From contig OW818662.1 in assembly GCA_942492915.1 (NCBI GenBank), positions 868,001 to 932,000 on the forward strand: a stretch of DNA of 64,000 nt. Direction: 5' to 3'. The translations under genes and the position numbers were made by a program. Under the pieces are notes generated by a model. That model had not been told where the DNA came from and ran no database searches. It saw nothing but the letters and a program-made list of their open reading frames with translations. This DNA comes from Turneriella sp942492915. GTDB taxonomy: Bacteria; Spirochaetota; Leptospiria; Turneriellales; Turneriellaceae. Positions within the stretch are counted from its first letter, which is position 1. Every line of letters begins with the position of its first letter. Shown one piece after another: positions 1-8,942 of the stretch.

Positions 1-15
1 GCCACGGGAACCATT

Positions 16-741
16 ATGCTCAAAAAGATAACAGTCATTTCGGCGCTGCTCACTGCAGCCGTGTGTAGCGTCATTTGGGCGCAGAAAATCATCGATCCAC
101 AGGTTCTTGCGCAGCAAGAAGAACAGAAAAAGCGCGCCGACGAGTCGGGCTACGGTGATATTGAAATCGATAACCTGCACCGGGAAATTGCCATGTTGGC
201 ACCGAGAGCAGCACCCCGTATGAAGAAAGAATCTGACGGTGGTATTAGTCTCGAGATCGCCTCGGGTGAATCGATCAAGACGATATCAGAGCGATACCTC
301 TATAATGGTACTATCATTCTTTATCCGACGGGCGAGGGGCAGAACGCGAAGCTCAGCAAGGTGCGCCTGGTTTTTGAACGCAATAATCCGTTCGGCAAGG
401 CCTACAAACGCGAGAAACGCGAGGTCGTGAATCCCACGCCGAACTTTTTTGAGAATCCAGAAGCGAAAGAAGGCCAGGCGAAAGCTGACCCGAAGGTTGA
501 TCGCAATGACGATATTCTCGTGACGTACTTTGAATCAGAGTTTGACGAGCGTCAGGCAGAAACCTTCAAAGAGAAAGAGAAGGTGGAGCTCAAAACGATA
601 CCATTCTACGAAAAAAAGGTAGACTTTGTCGAGACGTACAAGAAATACCTGCGCCGCACGGCAAAATCACTGCGCTTCACTGTCGAGTCGATCGAAATCA
701 CACAGAAGAAGAAACTCAGAGATCTCTTTGAGTTGAAATAA
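16..741 (+). CDS. Secreted protein of unknown function
   Basis: I do not recognise a family. The 241-aa product starts with a basic residue pair and a hydrophobic stretch ending near Ala22, a Sec signal peptide, so it is probably periplasmic or envelope-associated. The mature part is charged and rich in Lys and Glu, with no transmembrane segment, and contains a middle section (residues about 60-125) that reads as beta strands. A GGGA sequence sits a few bases before the ATG. It is followed 50 bp downstream by a penicillin-binding protein on the same strand, which hints at an envelope role, but that is only context. Confidence 0.75.
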   Translation: MLKKITVISALLTAAVCSVIWAQKIIDPQVLAQQEEQKKRADESGYGDIEIDNLHREIAMLAPRAAPRMKKESDGGISLEIASGESIKTISERYLYNGTIILYPTGEGQNAKLSKVRLVFERNNPFGKAYKREKREVVNPTPNFFENPEAKEGQAKADPKVDRNDDILVTYFESEFDERQAETFKEKEKVELKTIPFYEKKVDFVETYKKYLRRTAKSLRFTVESIEITQKKKLRDLFELK

Positions 742-791
742 CTCATGCTCACCGAGATACGCACGGTTCGCCCGACCTCTGCCGGCAGGGG

Positions 792-3431
792 ATGCGAACC
801 GTGAAGCACGCATTCGAACATGCGTGCCGGCGCTGCGCTGCTATCTTTTCGCCCGCGCTCGATCTGCAGAATTTCTCAGTTCTGACGGCTACGTGCCCGC
901 ACTGCAGTTATAATCACGGTTACGACAATCGCGAAGGCAAAATTCTTCGACTGCTGCGGCAGAAGCAGGGCGAAGAGTCAGGTCAGCAATACCAGGCACC
1001 AGCAGTAGCAGAGCAAGAAAGCCGGGGCGCGGCACCGGCGCAGAGTCTTGCGGCCGAACCGCTTAACAGCTCCGGCGCGTCGGCCGCTGAAGTTCTGCGA
1101 TCAGTACCCTCAGAAAACAGCGTAGCAACTCTACCTGCTCTCGCATCACCGTGGACTACGACGGCTGCGAAAGACCATTCCCGCATCATCGAAGCTGAAT
1201 ACCGCGAAGAGGCTGAGTCCGAGAGTGAGCGCCCTGCCGCGCAAGCTTTCTGGCAGACGCTGAGTCTGCCCGGCATCAGGCCCGTGGTGTTTGCGCTTTC
1301 GACTCTTGCCACATTCGCACTACTTTCACTTTTGATTCTGCAGGCAATCCCGGTTTCGTCCGATGAAGCGAAACAACACCTGACACTGCTCAAGAGCCGA
1401 GAGGCCGATGTGGTGCTCGATAGAAACGGCCACGAGCTGAACCGCCTCGGGGTTTCCGTGTCCGCGAAAGCGGCGCTGGCTGATTTTCCCCGTTGGCAGA
1501 TCGACACTCTGCTCTTCGCCGAAGACAGAAACTTCTTTCAGCACCACGGAGTTGAATACAGTGCGATAGCGCGCGCAATGGTCAACAACGTGCTGCGCCT
1601 GCGTTATGCGCAGGGGGCTTCGACCATTACGCAGCAATTAGCACGCATCATGCTGCAAAACCGCCAGAAAAGCATTCTGCGTAAGCTCAGCGAAATCAGG
1701 CTCGCGCGCGCACTCGAGTCTGAACTTTCAAAACCGCGGATTCTTGAGCTCTATCTGAACCATGTCTATCTCGGGCATGGCAACTATTCGTTTTCATCGG
1801 CTGCGCGCTTCTACTATGACAAAGCCCTCGCTGAGCTCACGTTCAATGAATTCCTTTCGATCGTTGCGCTGATACCTTCGCCTGAACGCTATTCACCGCT
1901 GCGTAATGGTCGATTGCTGGCGACGCGGATGTCCGTACTTTACGAACGCATGAAAGCTGCAGGTTTGAAGGTACCCGACAGCCAGGCATATCAGGCAGCC
2001 ATGGCTTCTGTCACAGGACAAGCGGAACGGTTCTCGACAGAAACCGCCTTTGGCTCGAAGAGCCGGGTGGCTTTGTGGCCGGCGCAGTACGCCCGGGACT
2101 TTTTAACGCAGCGCCGCATCTTGACCGGTGAGAACCAGAATTCAGCCCGGGTCTACACGACGATTGATGCGCACCTTCAGGTACGCGCCGAAGAATTGTT
2201 GCAAAAACATGTGCTGAACGCGCGGCGCAATTTTCGCAGTGTGATAAAGTCAGCCGACCAAAAAGAAATCCGGCTGCGCAAAAAAATACAGGATGCCGCG
2301 CATGACATGGGTCTGTTGCTCGACCTCGGGGGCCTGCCAGTGGCCCGTGAGAGCGACGGCGGATTGCAGGCTGCGCTGGTAGCCCTGTCGCCGCGAACCG
2401 GTGAAGTGCTCGCGATGGTCGGTGGAGAAAGTTTTCAGAGCAAGAACCAGCTGAACCGCACCGTGCAGATGCGGCGTCAGACCGGTTCGGCGATTAAACC
2501 TTTCATATACGCCAAGGCGCTGAGTTCGCACCTCATACACCCAGCGACGCTGATCGACGACACACCCTACGTCGTGGGTTCGGGAAGCAAGACATGGGCG
2601 CCTGAAAATATCAACGGGGGATTTGAAGGCCCGATGCCTGCGAGAGACGCGCTCGCCAAATCACGCAACATACCTGCGATTCGGGTTGGTCGTCTTGTGG
2701 GACGCGACGGAGTTACCGAACTTTTTTCAGAGTTCTTTTTTCAGAATGAGAACGTGCTGAGCGAACGATTCTCTTATGACGAGACCGTTGCGATCGGCAC
2801 GATTTCGATGTCGCCGCTCGAAATGGCGCGTGCCTTCAGCGTCTTCATCAATAACGGCTTTCTCTCTGACCCTATACTCATCACCCGCGTTGAAAGCGCA
2901 GAGAAGTCTGTCGACATGCGCAAGACGCATGTCGACCAGCTGGGCCTCTCGCCGGCATCGAAAGACCGGTTGCTTAGCGCTGCAGAGTCACAGCTCATGA
3001 TTTCGCTGCTGAAGAGCTCTGGCAAAAATTCGGGGGCAGGTGTTGCCGGCGTCGTCGGCAAAACGGGTACCTCGTCAGAATCGCGGGACCTCTGGTTCAT
3101 CGGGGGTGGCAAAGAAATTGTCGTGGCGGTCTGGTTTGGTTACGATGATATGCGATATTCAATTCCCGGTGCAACGGGTTCAGCGCTCGCGGCTAAACTC
3201 GCCGGGGACTTCTTGCGGCCCGATTTTCGTCAGGCAGATTTTAAACTGCTGCCTGGAATGGTGCGTCTGAGAGTCTGCCCGCTTTCAGGGCGTACGGCTT
3301 CTGAAGGTTGTCCGCACTCGCGAAGCGAGGTTTTTCTAAACGGGGTTGTGCCCGAGGGCGAATGCCTGCACGGCATTCCAGACGAGCAGTCTGACTTCAT
3401 GGCCGTTATGGGCGAATCGCAGTTCCGTTGA
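792..3431 (+). CDS. Class A penicillin-binding protein (transglycosylase/transpeptidase) with N-terminal zinc ribbon
   Basis: Bifunctional peptidoglycan synthase of 879 aa. Visible in order: a zinc-ribbon-like C12xxC15...C35xxC38 motif, a low-complexity Ala/Glu/Ser linker (about 55-160), one transmembrane helix (about 163-187), the GT51 glycosyltransferase domain with the EDRNFF catalytic motif (Glu244) and GASTITQQL, then a penicillin-binding transpeptidase with SxxK (Ser566 in TGSAIKP), SRN, and KTG (Lys757-Gly759). The transglycosylase and transpeptidase signature motifs checked are all present, so both activities are expected in the periplasm. A GGCAGGGG ribosome binding site precedes the ATG. 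The long cytoplasmic head with a Cys4 motif is not typical of PBP1A and may tether or regulate the enzyme. The stop overlaps the next start. Confidence 0.93.
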   Translation: MRTVKHAFEHACRRCAAIFSPALDLQNFSVLTATCPHCSYNHGYDNREGKILRLLRQKQGEESGQQYQAPAVAEQESRGAAPAQSLAAEPLNSSGASAAEVLRSVPSENSVATLPALASPWTTTAAKDHSRIIEAEYREEAESESERPAAQAFWQTLSLPGIRPVVFALSTLATFALLSLLILQAIPVSSDEAKQHLTLLKSREADVVLDRNGHELNRLGVSVSAKAALADFPRWQIDTLLFAEDRNFFQHHGVEYSAIARAMVNNVLRLRYAQGASTITQQLARIMLQNRQKSILRKLSEIRLARALESELSKPRILELYLNHVYLGHGNYSFSSAARFYYDKALAELTFNEFLSIVALIPSPERYSPLRNGRLLATRMSVLYERMKAAGLKVPDSQAYQAAMASVTGQAERFSTETAFGSKSRVALWPAQYARDFLTQRRILTGENQNSARVYTTIDAHLQVRAEELLQKHVLNARRNFRSVIKSADQKEIRLRKKIQDAAHDMGLLLDLGGLPVARESDGGLQAALVALSPRTGEVLAMVGGESFQSKNQLNRTVQMRRQTGSAIKPFIYAKALSSHLIHPATLIDDTPYVVGSGSKTWAPENINGGFEGPMPARDALAKSRNIPAIRVGRLVGRDGVTELFSEFFFQNENVLSERFSYDETVAIGTISMSPLEMARAFSVFINNGFLSDPILITRVESAEKSVDMRKTHVDQLGLSPASKDRLLSAAESQLMISLLKSSGKNSGAGVAGVVGKTGTSSESRDLWFIGGGKEIVVAVWFGYDDMRYSIPGATGSALAAKLAGDFLRPDFRQADFKLLPGMVRLRVCPLSGRTASEGCPHSRSEVFLNGVVPEGECLHGIPDEQSDFMAVMGESQFR

Positions 3432-4426
3432 AGCAGAGCATCAGGCATTTTTTCATTTCTTTCGTGCTGCTCGTGACCACAGCTGCGGCACATGCGGCGT
3501 CTGCCTACGATCGGGCCCTCGCGCTCAGAGAAACTGATCCGGTTGAAGCTGAAGCGCTGCTCGACAGATTCATCAGAAGCGGACCGACCGATAAACGTGC
3601 CCGGGCCGCGCGGCATGAACTTTTTTACCTCAGACTGAAGAACAACCGCCTGGTTGAGGCGTATCCGCAGGCAAGAACCAAATCTTTCGGCAAAAAGTAC
3701 CGCGAGGCTGTGACCTTGCGCTATAACCTTCGCCCGAAAGCGGTGGCCCGCCTGCTCGGTATGCTAGCCGAAGGCTGCGAAGAGAAAAATGCGGGTGAAG
3801 GTCTGCAAATGTTTCTTAACGACCAGAAGGCAGGTGCTGCGGTCTACGAGTATGCGATACGCGTTCTGGAAAACTGCAAGGTAGAAGATGCGGCGAATTT
3901 GCTGCCTTCTGAAAAACTCAATGAACCAGCGGGCGACGAGCGCGAGCTTGCCCTGAAACTTCTCGTTGCGCGGTACGCGATATCCGACAACATACGCGCC
4001 GGACAAATCGCAGAAGTCGTCGCGGCCGTCGATGCGCCCGTGCTACAGAAATCGCGGTTGCTCTCGGCGCAATTGGCGTTGATACGCGCACGCCTTGCCG
4101 TCGCGGCTGGTGATCTCGAGCGGGCGAAAGAGCACTGCAAAACGATCTCAGGCCCCGGCCTGAAACCCGTGAAAGATGCCTGTCGCTTCTTAATTGCGGT
4201 CGGCCTCGCGAACCAGAGCGATTTTGCAGAGGGCTATAAACTTGTCGCCGCGTTGGAAATTCCCCCGGCGCATATTGACCACCGCCTCGTGCGCGTCTGT
4301 CTCGGTGTTGCAGCGGGAAAGATATCTCGTGAAAAACTGGAGAAATTCGTGCGACGGGCCTCATACAGGTACTCCGCGCCCGTTTTACGCGAACTTACCG
4401 ACAAAGTTCTTTCGCAACAAGACTAA
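3428..4426 (+). CDS. Secreted helical-repeat (TPR-like) protein of unknown function
   Basis: A 332-aa protein starting at a TTG that overlaps the TGA of the upstream penicillin-binding protein by 4 bp, indicating translational coupling. Residues 1-24 form a signal peptide ending in an Ala-rich AHA-type cleavage site. The rest is almost entirely alpha-helical with repeated Leu/Ala spacing resembling TPR or Sel1-type repeats, without a clear consensus. The tight linkage to a peptidoglycan synthase suggests a periplasmic partner or scaffold for cell-wall synthesis; this is inference from position only. Confidence 0.75.
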   Translation: MKQSIRHFFISFVLLVTTAAAHAASAYDRALALRETDPVEAEALLDRFIRSGPTDKRARAARHELFYLRLKNNRLVEAYPQARTKSFGKKYREAVTLRYNLRPKAVARLLGMLAEGCEEKNAGEGLQMFLNDQKAGAAVYEYAIRVLENCKVEDAANLLPSEKLNEPAGDERELALKLLVARYAISDNIRAGQIAEVVAAVDAPVLQKSRLLSAQLALIRARLAVAAGDLERAKEHCKTISGPGLKPVKDACRFLIAVGLANQSDFAEGYKLVAALEIPPAHIDHRLVRVCLGVAAGKISREKLEKFVRRASYRYSAPVLRELTDKVLSQQD

Positions 4427-4465
4427 GCGGGGGCAGTCCAAACCCGGCAAAAGCCAAAATAAAAG

Positions 4466-6868
4466 ATGACGCGCTGCGGCGTGCTCGCAAGCTCAACCAT
4501 GGCGCGCACAGCTAAACCCGGTTTGATTTTTCGTATCAAAGATTTCTTTTTCAAAACGCTCTCCGGTGATTTTGACGACACCCGAAAATTTCAGAAACGG
4601 TTGCAGTCATCGATTACCTTCGGTATCGTCGCGTTCAGAAAATTCCTGCAAGACGAAGTTTTGTTGCGCAGCGCCTCGATCAGTTATGCAATCGTTGTCA
4701 GCTTTGTGCCCACACTCGTCGTTGTCATGATGCTCGGTTCGCGCTTTATTGACATGGAAGCCTATTTTGAACAGGCGACAGATTTTGTGCGCATGAACGG
4801 CATGCAGGTCAATCTCGATCCGTATTTTAACGTCATTCGTGAATTTCTGAAAAACGCCGGTGCAATCGGCGGTGTCGGCTTTCTCGTCTTGCTGTTTTCT
4901 GCGACCAGCGTCTTGCGAAATGTCGAAGATTCGATCAATAAGATCTGGCGCGTTACCCGTAAGCGGCCGATGTTCCAGAAAATATCGGGATTTATCATGG
5001 TGATGGTTTTCGGTCCCGCGGTGCTCGCGGTCGGCATCAGTTATGCTCAATGGATGCTTTCGCAGTTTGCGGCTCCCAATTTTAAACAGGTTCGGGTAAT
5101 TCAAGATACCGTACAGATTCTCGGAGACAAACACGTCTTTCTGATCCAGAGTGAAAAAGGCAGGCCGTATAAAGAAAAGAATATTCTTCCCAATATCGAC
5201 TACGATACCGACAACGCAGTCGTTGTGCTGAATGCAGAACGCAACGAGGTGATCGACGCTTCGCACACCGAAATTTACCAAAACGCGGCGAAAGCCGATG
5301 CAGGGCAGTTGAAAAAGGCAGTTTTTTCCGATTTTGCTCGCACAAAAAATCGCGAGATTCTCATCACCGACGGTGGCATCATTCTCGTAAGTAAAGACAA
5401 TGGCGTAACGTACCATGCGAAAAAGTTCTATCTTGAAGAAGACGAGCGTGTACGTGAAGTTGTATTGCGGCGTATTCAGTTTCTCACCGATCGACAGGGT
5501 TTAATCATTGGTTCGAATGGCCTGATGCTGCGCACGAACGACGGCGGTGACACGTGGCAGCCGGCCTTCCAAAGCGGCATTCAAAGCAACCTAAGGCAAA
5601 TTGGCCGAATCAGTGCAGGCGTGTGGACAGTAATCGGCGAAGAAGGTGTCGCGCTCGTTACCTCTGATGCCGGCCAGACCTTCGCGCCATATTCGCAGCT
5701 CTTGCAGGCGCTGAGGAAAAAGAACGCCTCATTTACGGGAATTTCCATTGCCGAAAACGGTATCGGGTTTGCCGTCGGTGAAGCCGGGGTCTTGCTCATG
5801 ACTCGCGACAGCGGGGCGAACTGGAAACAGATGGCCATGTCCGAAAGCCTGTTTTTTCAAGATGTGGCAACTGCGCCCGATGGCATGGCAATTGCGGTGG
5901 GCCTCGATGGGCTTATTCGGTATTCTCAGTTCTTGCCCGACGGATCAGTGCAATGGCAAATAGAGAAAGGCCGAAGCGATGTAGACCTGCAGGCCGTGCG
6001 CTATTATGCCAAAGAAGGCAGGTTTCTGCTCGTGGGCGATCACTACCAAATGATCATGCAGCAGCACGACGGCAGCAATAATGCCAGCGTGAAAGATTTC
6101 AAAATTATCCAGAAGGCGCCGATTTGGCGAAGACTCATTTCGGCACTCGGTAACCTTCTTATACCATTTACCGTGATCTTCATCTTATTCTTCTTGCTCT
6201 ATAAAGTGATTCCTTATACGGTTGTGGCCGCGCGTTCGGCAGCCGCGGGGGCGACATTTACCTCGATTTCGCTCGTGATATTCATCTTGCTCTATAAATT
6301 CTATGTGACGAATTTCTCGAAAGGCACCGCTGCGCTGTATGGGACTCTCGCCCTGGTGCCGTTAACGCTGCTCATGTTGTATGTGTCGGCGCTGATTATC
6401 CTCTTTGGGGCCGAGATTGCTTTCTTCACGCAATACCCACAGCTCTTTCGCATGAGCGGCAAGAAATCTCTCGACGAACGCCACAAACGCCAGCTTTGGT
6501 ATGGACTGAGTATTCTTTATCGTCTCGCAGACAGCTTCAATGCGGGCAAAAATGACTGCACGACCGATGCGCTTATTAAGCACGCCAGTGGTGACCAAGA
6601 GGAATTCGCCTTCATCATCGAGCGCCTGAAAGACCGCGGCTATGTGACGCAGGCCGATGACAACCGCTGGCTGCTCGCGATGAATCCCGATTTGATACAG
6701 GTAAGCGCGATCGTCGAAGATCTCGATCCCTCAGATTATTCAATACCTGAGTATAGTGCAAAAAATGCGTATATGCGCAATGTCAAAGGTTTCTTTGATC
6801 AGCTTGAGGTTAACCGGGGTAAGGTTTTCCGCAAGGTCACGCTCTCGCAGCTGATGCAGGCAAAGTAG
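4466..6868 (+). CDS. YihY/BrkB-family membrane protein with BNR/Ycf48-like periplasmic insert
   Basis: 800 aa. The N-terminal part (about 50-200) has the YihY (UPF0761) features: conserved SISYAIVVSFVPT-type first helix, a second helix leading to a motif ending in NKIWRV, and a third helix. Instead of continuing directly, about 350 residues follow that contain repeated Asp-box-like units (GLMLRTNDGGDTW, GVALVTSDAGQTF, GVLLMTRDSGANW), as in BNR or Ycf48 propellers. The remaining YihY helices resume at about 555-655, including the GAEIAFF segment, and a cytoplasmic winged-helix-like tail of about 130 aa ends the protein. YihY members are usually 280-420 aa and their function is unclear. The ATG at 4466 is used; Met12 (4499) is an alternative start. 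Confidence 0.85.
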   Translation: MTRCGVLASSTMARTAKPGLIFRIKDFFFKTLSGDFDDTRKFQKRLQSSITFGIVAFRKFLQDEVLLRSASISYAIVVSFVPTLVVVMMLGSRFIDMEAYFEQATDFVRMNGMQVNLDPYFNVIREFLKNAGAIGGVGFLVLLFSATSVLRNVEDSINKIWRVTRKRPMFQKISGFIMVMVFGPAVLAVGISYAQWMLSQFAAPNFKQVRVIQDTVQILGDKHVFLIQSEKGRPYKEKNILPNIDYDTDNAVVVLNAERNEVIDASHTEIYQNAAKADAGQLKKAVFSDFARTKNREILITDGGIILVSKDNGVTYHAKKFYLEEDERVREVVLRRIQFLTDRQGLIIGSNGLMLRTNDGGDTWQPAFQSGIQSNLRQIGRISAGVWTVIGEEGVALVTSDAGQTFAPYSQLLQALRKKNASFTGISIAENGIGFAVGEAGVLLMTRDSGANWKQMAMSESLFFQDVATAPDGMAIAVGLDGLIRYSQFLPDGSVQWQIEKGRSDVDLQAVRYYAKEGRFLLVGDHYQMIMQQHDGSNNASVKDFKIIQKAPIWRRLISALGNLLIPFTVIFILFFLLYKVIPYTVVAARSAAAGATFTSISLVIFILLYKFYVTNFSKGTAALYGTLALVPLTLLMLYVSALIILFGAEIAFFTQYPQLFRMSGKKSLDERHKRQLWYGLSILYRLADSFNAGKNDCTTDALIKHASGDQEEFAFIIERLKDRGYVTQADDNRWLLAMNPDLIQVSAIVEDLDPSDYSIPEYSAKNAYMRNVKGFFDQLEVNRGKVFRKVTLSQLMQAK

Positions 6869-6944
6869 GGTAGCCCGGCCCGGCAGCGGGCGGCCGTCTG
6901 CAAATTTCGTCGGTGATTGGCGAAAACAGGCCGATATTCAATGG

Positions 6945-7631
6945 GTGAAGCTGCGTGTTCTTGCCGCTGCCCTGTTTATGCTGATGCCGTCTCTGGCGCA
7001 GGCGACGCTGCGGCTCGACTATTATTACGACCAGTCGGGCATGTTCACCAAGTTTTCAGACTGGATACCGAAGCGCCTGCACCAGTGGCAGCCGCAGTTT
7101 GTTGAAGATTTTTTTCTGCTCTATAGCCTGAAGCAGATGTCTCAGCAAGAAGAGCTGCGGCGCAATATCTTCTTTCTGAAAATCGCACTCGAAAAGAAGT
7201 TTCGTCATCCGCGAGAGGCTCTTTGCCTGATTCACAATCCGCAGGAATACCATAAATACCGCCTGCTGATGCACATGCATCTGAATCTGCAGATTATGCG
7301 CTCGTACCTGCGTTTGGGGTCGCTGTTTGATAAGCGCCATCTTTACTTCTATAACCTTGATTTTGCGCCCGAGCTTAAGAATTCGTTTCAGGTTGCAGAG
7401 GGGTATTATCGCGAGTCCATGCCCTACTGGAAAAAGGCGCGCGAACTCGCGCTCGAGGCATCTTCGTATAATTTTGAGATCGATATGCCGGGCCTGGAGT
7501 CGATTCGCGCCGACATTCTGGCCGGTGATATCGACTATACGGTCTTTACCGGCAACCACCTGCTGCGCCTGAAGCAAAAACAGCAAGAGGTTGATGCCTG
7601 GCTCGCACAGAAACCAGCGGCAAATCCCTGA
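6945..7631 (+). CDS. Secreted protein of unknown function
   Basis: 228 aa from a GTG start, with a clean signal peptide (hydrophobic core, cleavage after an ALAQA-like site near residue 20). The mature region is rich in Tyr, Leu, Arg and His and reads as a bundle of amphipathic helices. I recognise no family. Same strand as the genes on both sides, 76 bp after the YihY-family gene and 60 bp before folK-panB. Confidence 0.7.
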   Translation: MKLRVLAAALFMLMPSLAQATLRLDYYYDQSGMFTKFSDWIPKRLHQWQPQFVEDFFLLYSLKQMSQQEELRRNIFFLKIALEKKFRHPREALCLIHNPQEYHKYRLLMHMHLNLQIMRSYLRLGSLFDKRHLYFYNLDFAPELKNSFQVAEGYYRESMPYWKKARELALEASSYNFEIDMPGLESIRADILAGDIDYTVFTGNHLLRLKQKQQEVDAWLAQKPAANP

Positions 7632-7691
7632 CATAACGCTGGTCGGCCTGAGCCGCCCTCTGTATGCGATGCAGGTTAGACGAAGGCCTCT

Positions 7692-8942
7692 GTGCAAGAA
7701 TCTATAGAATACGTCATCATACTCGGAACCAACGTCGGCGACCGCCAGGCGAACCTCGACAAGGCCCGCTCGGGGCTTGCCGAACTGGGTGAAATTCGCC
7801 GGGTCAGCAGCGTGCTTGAAACGCTGCCGATTCTGATTCGTACACAGGGGCGATTCTTGAACCAGGGTGTGAGCCTCGTCTCGAAGCTCAATCCGCCTCA
7901 ACTGCTCGAGGCTGTGCTTGCGCTCGAATCGCGTATCGGCAGGCAGAAGCGCATCAAGAACGGGCCGCGCGAAATTGACATCGACATTGTCTGGTCTTCT
8001 GCCGAAGATGTCAAAACTGCCGACCTGAGAATTCCACATCCTTATAATCGGGCACGGGAATGGATTCGACAGTTCATGAACGAACTCAAGTCAGACGCAA
8101 CCGATTCTGAAACCGGAATCGCGTGGTCGCGAATCAGGGGAACTTCACTGATGAATATACACGATTTTTCAAAGAAAAAACAAGCAGGCGAAAAGATCAC
8201 AATGGTCACGTGTTACGACCATGCCTTTGCGCGTCTGGTTGCCCGCACTTCGATTGATGCGATTCTGGTGGGCGATTCGCTCGGCAACGTCGTTCAGGGA
8301 AACACGAACACACTTTCGGTCACAGTCGATGAAATGATATATCATGCGCGGGCTGTGCGCCGCGGTGCGCCGCAGGCGTTTATCGTCGTCGACATGCCCT
8401 TCATGTCTTACCAGACGAGCGTCGAGAAGGCGCTCGAGAACGCCGGGAAAATTATCAAAGAGTCCGGCGCTGATGCGGTAAAAGTAGAAGGTGGATTGAG
8501 TATTCTGCCGCAGGTTCGTGCCCTCGTGCAAGCCGGCATTCCCGTCATGGGTCACCTCGGATTTACGCCGCAATCGTTGCTAGCGTTCGGAGGTTACAAG
8601 GTGCAGGGCAAATCAGATGCCGCGGCAGAGGCGCTCATTGCCGACGCCGAAGCGCTGCAAAGCGCGGGCTGTTTTGCTGTCGTGCTCGAAATGGTGCCCG
8701 CGCCGCTTGCTGAAGCGGTGAGCCAGAAATTGCAGATGCCAACGATCGGCATCGGCGCCGGAGCAAACGTCGACGGGCAGGTGCTGGTCATCACCGACGT
8801 GCTCGGCATGGACCCTGACTTCGCCCCGCGGTTTGTGCGCAAATACGCCGAGCTCAGTTCAGTCATACTTAAGGCGCTCGAAGGTTACGCTGCCGATGTG
8901 CGCGATGTGAAGTTCCCTTCTGACAAGGAAACTTTCCGCTGA
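7692..8942 (+). CDS. folK-panB: FolK-PanB fusion: HPPK joined to 3-methyl-2-oxobutanoate hydroxymethyltransferase
   Basis: One uninterrupted 416-aa frame with two enzymes. Residues 1 to about 135 are 6-hydroxymethyl-7,8-dihydropterin pyrophosphokinase (folate pathway): ILGTNVGD at the N-terminus, FLNQGV, and GPREIDIDIV with the two metal-binding Asp. Residues about 153-416 are ketopantoate hydroxymethyltransferase (pantothenate/CoA pathway): MVTCYDHAFARL, DAILVGDSLGNVVQG with the Mg-binding Asp, VKVEGG, MGHLGFTPQS, LEMVPAPLA, TIGIGAG. Both sets of core motifs look intact. The start is GTG at 7692, preceded by GAAGG. An AGGGGAA lies at 8136-8142, eight bases before an in-frame ATG at 8151 that is the natural PanB start, so PanB may also be made alone by internal initiation. 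Confidence 0.9.
   Translation: MQESIEYVIILGTNVGDRQANLDKARSGLAELGEIRRVSSVLETLPILIRTQGRFLNQGVSLVSKLNPPQLLEAVLALESRIGRQKRIKNGPREIDIDIVWSSAEDVKTADLRIPHPYNRAREWIRQFMNELKSDATDSETGIAWSRIRGTSLMNIHDFSKKKQAGEKITMVTCYDHAFARLVARTSIDAILVGDSLGNVVQGNTNTLSVTVDEMIYHARAVRRGAPQAFIVVDMPFMSYQTSVEKALENAGKIIKESGADAVKVEGGLSILPQVRALVQAGIPVMGHLGFTPQSLLAFGGYKVQGKSDAAAEALIADAEALQSAGCFAVVLEMVPAPLAEAVSQKLQMPTIGIGAGANVDGQVLVITDVLGMDPDFAPRFVRKYAELSSVILKALEGYAADVRDVKFPSDKETFR

Noticed and set aside
4607..5416. 269-codon (-) frame inside the YihY gene
   Set aside because: Shadow of a real coding frame; composition low in family-like motifs.
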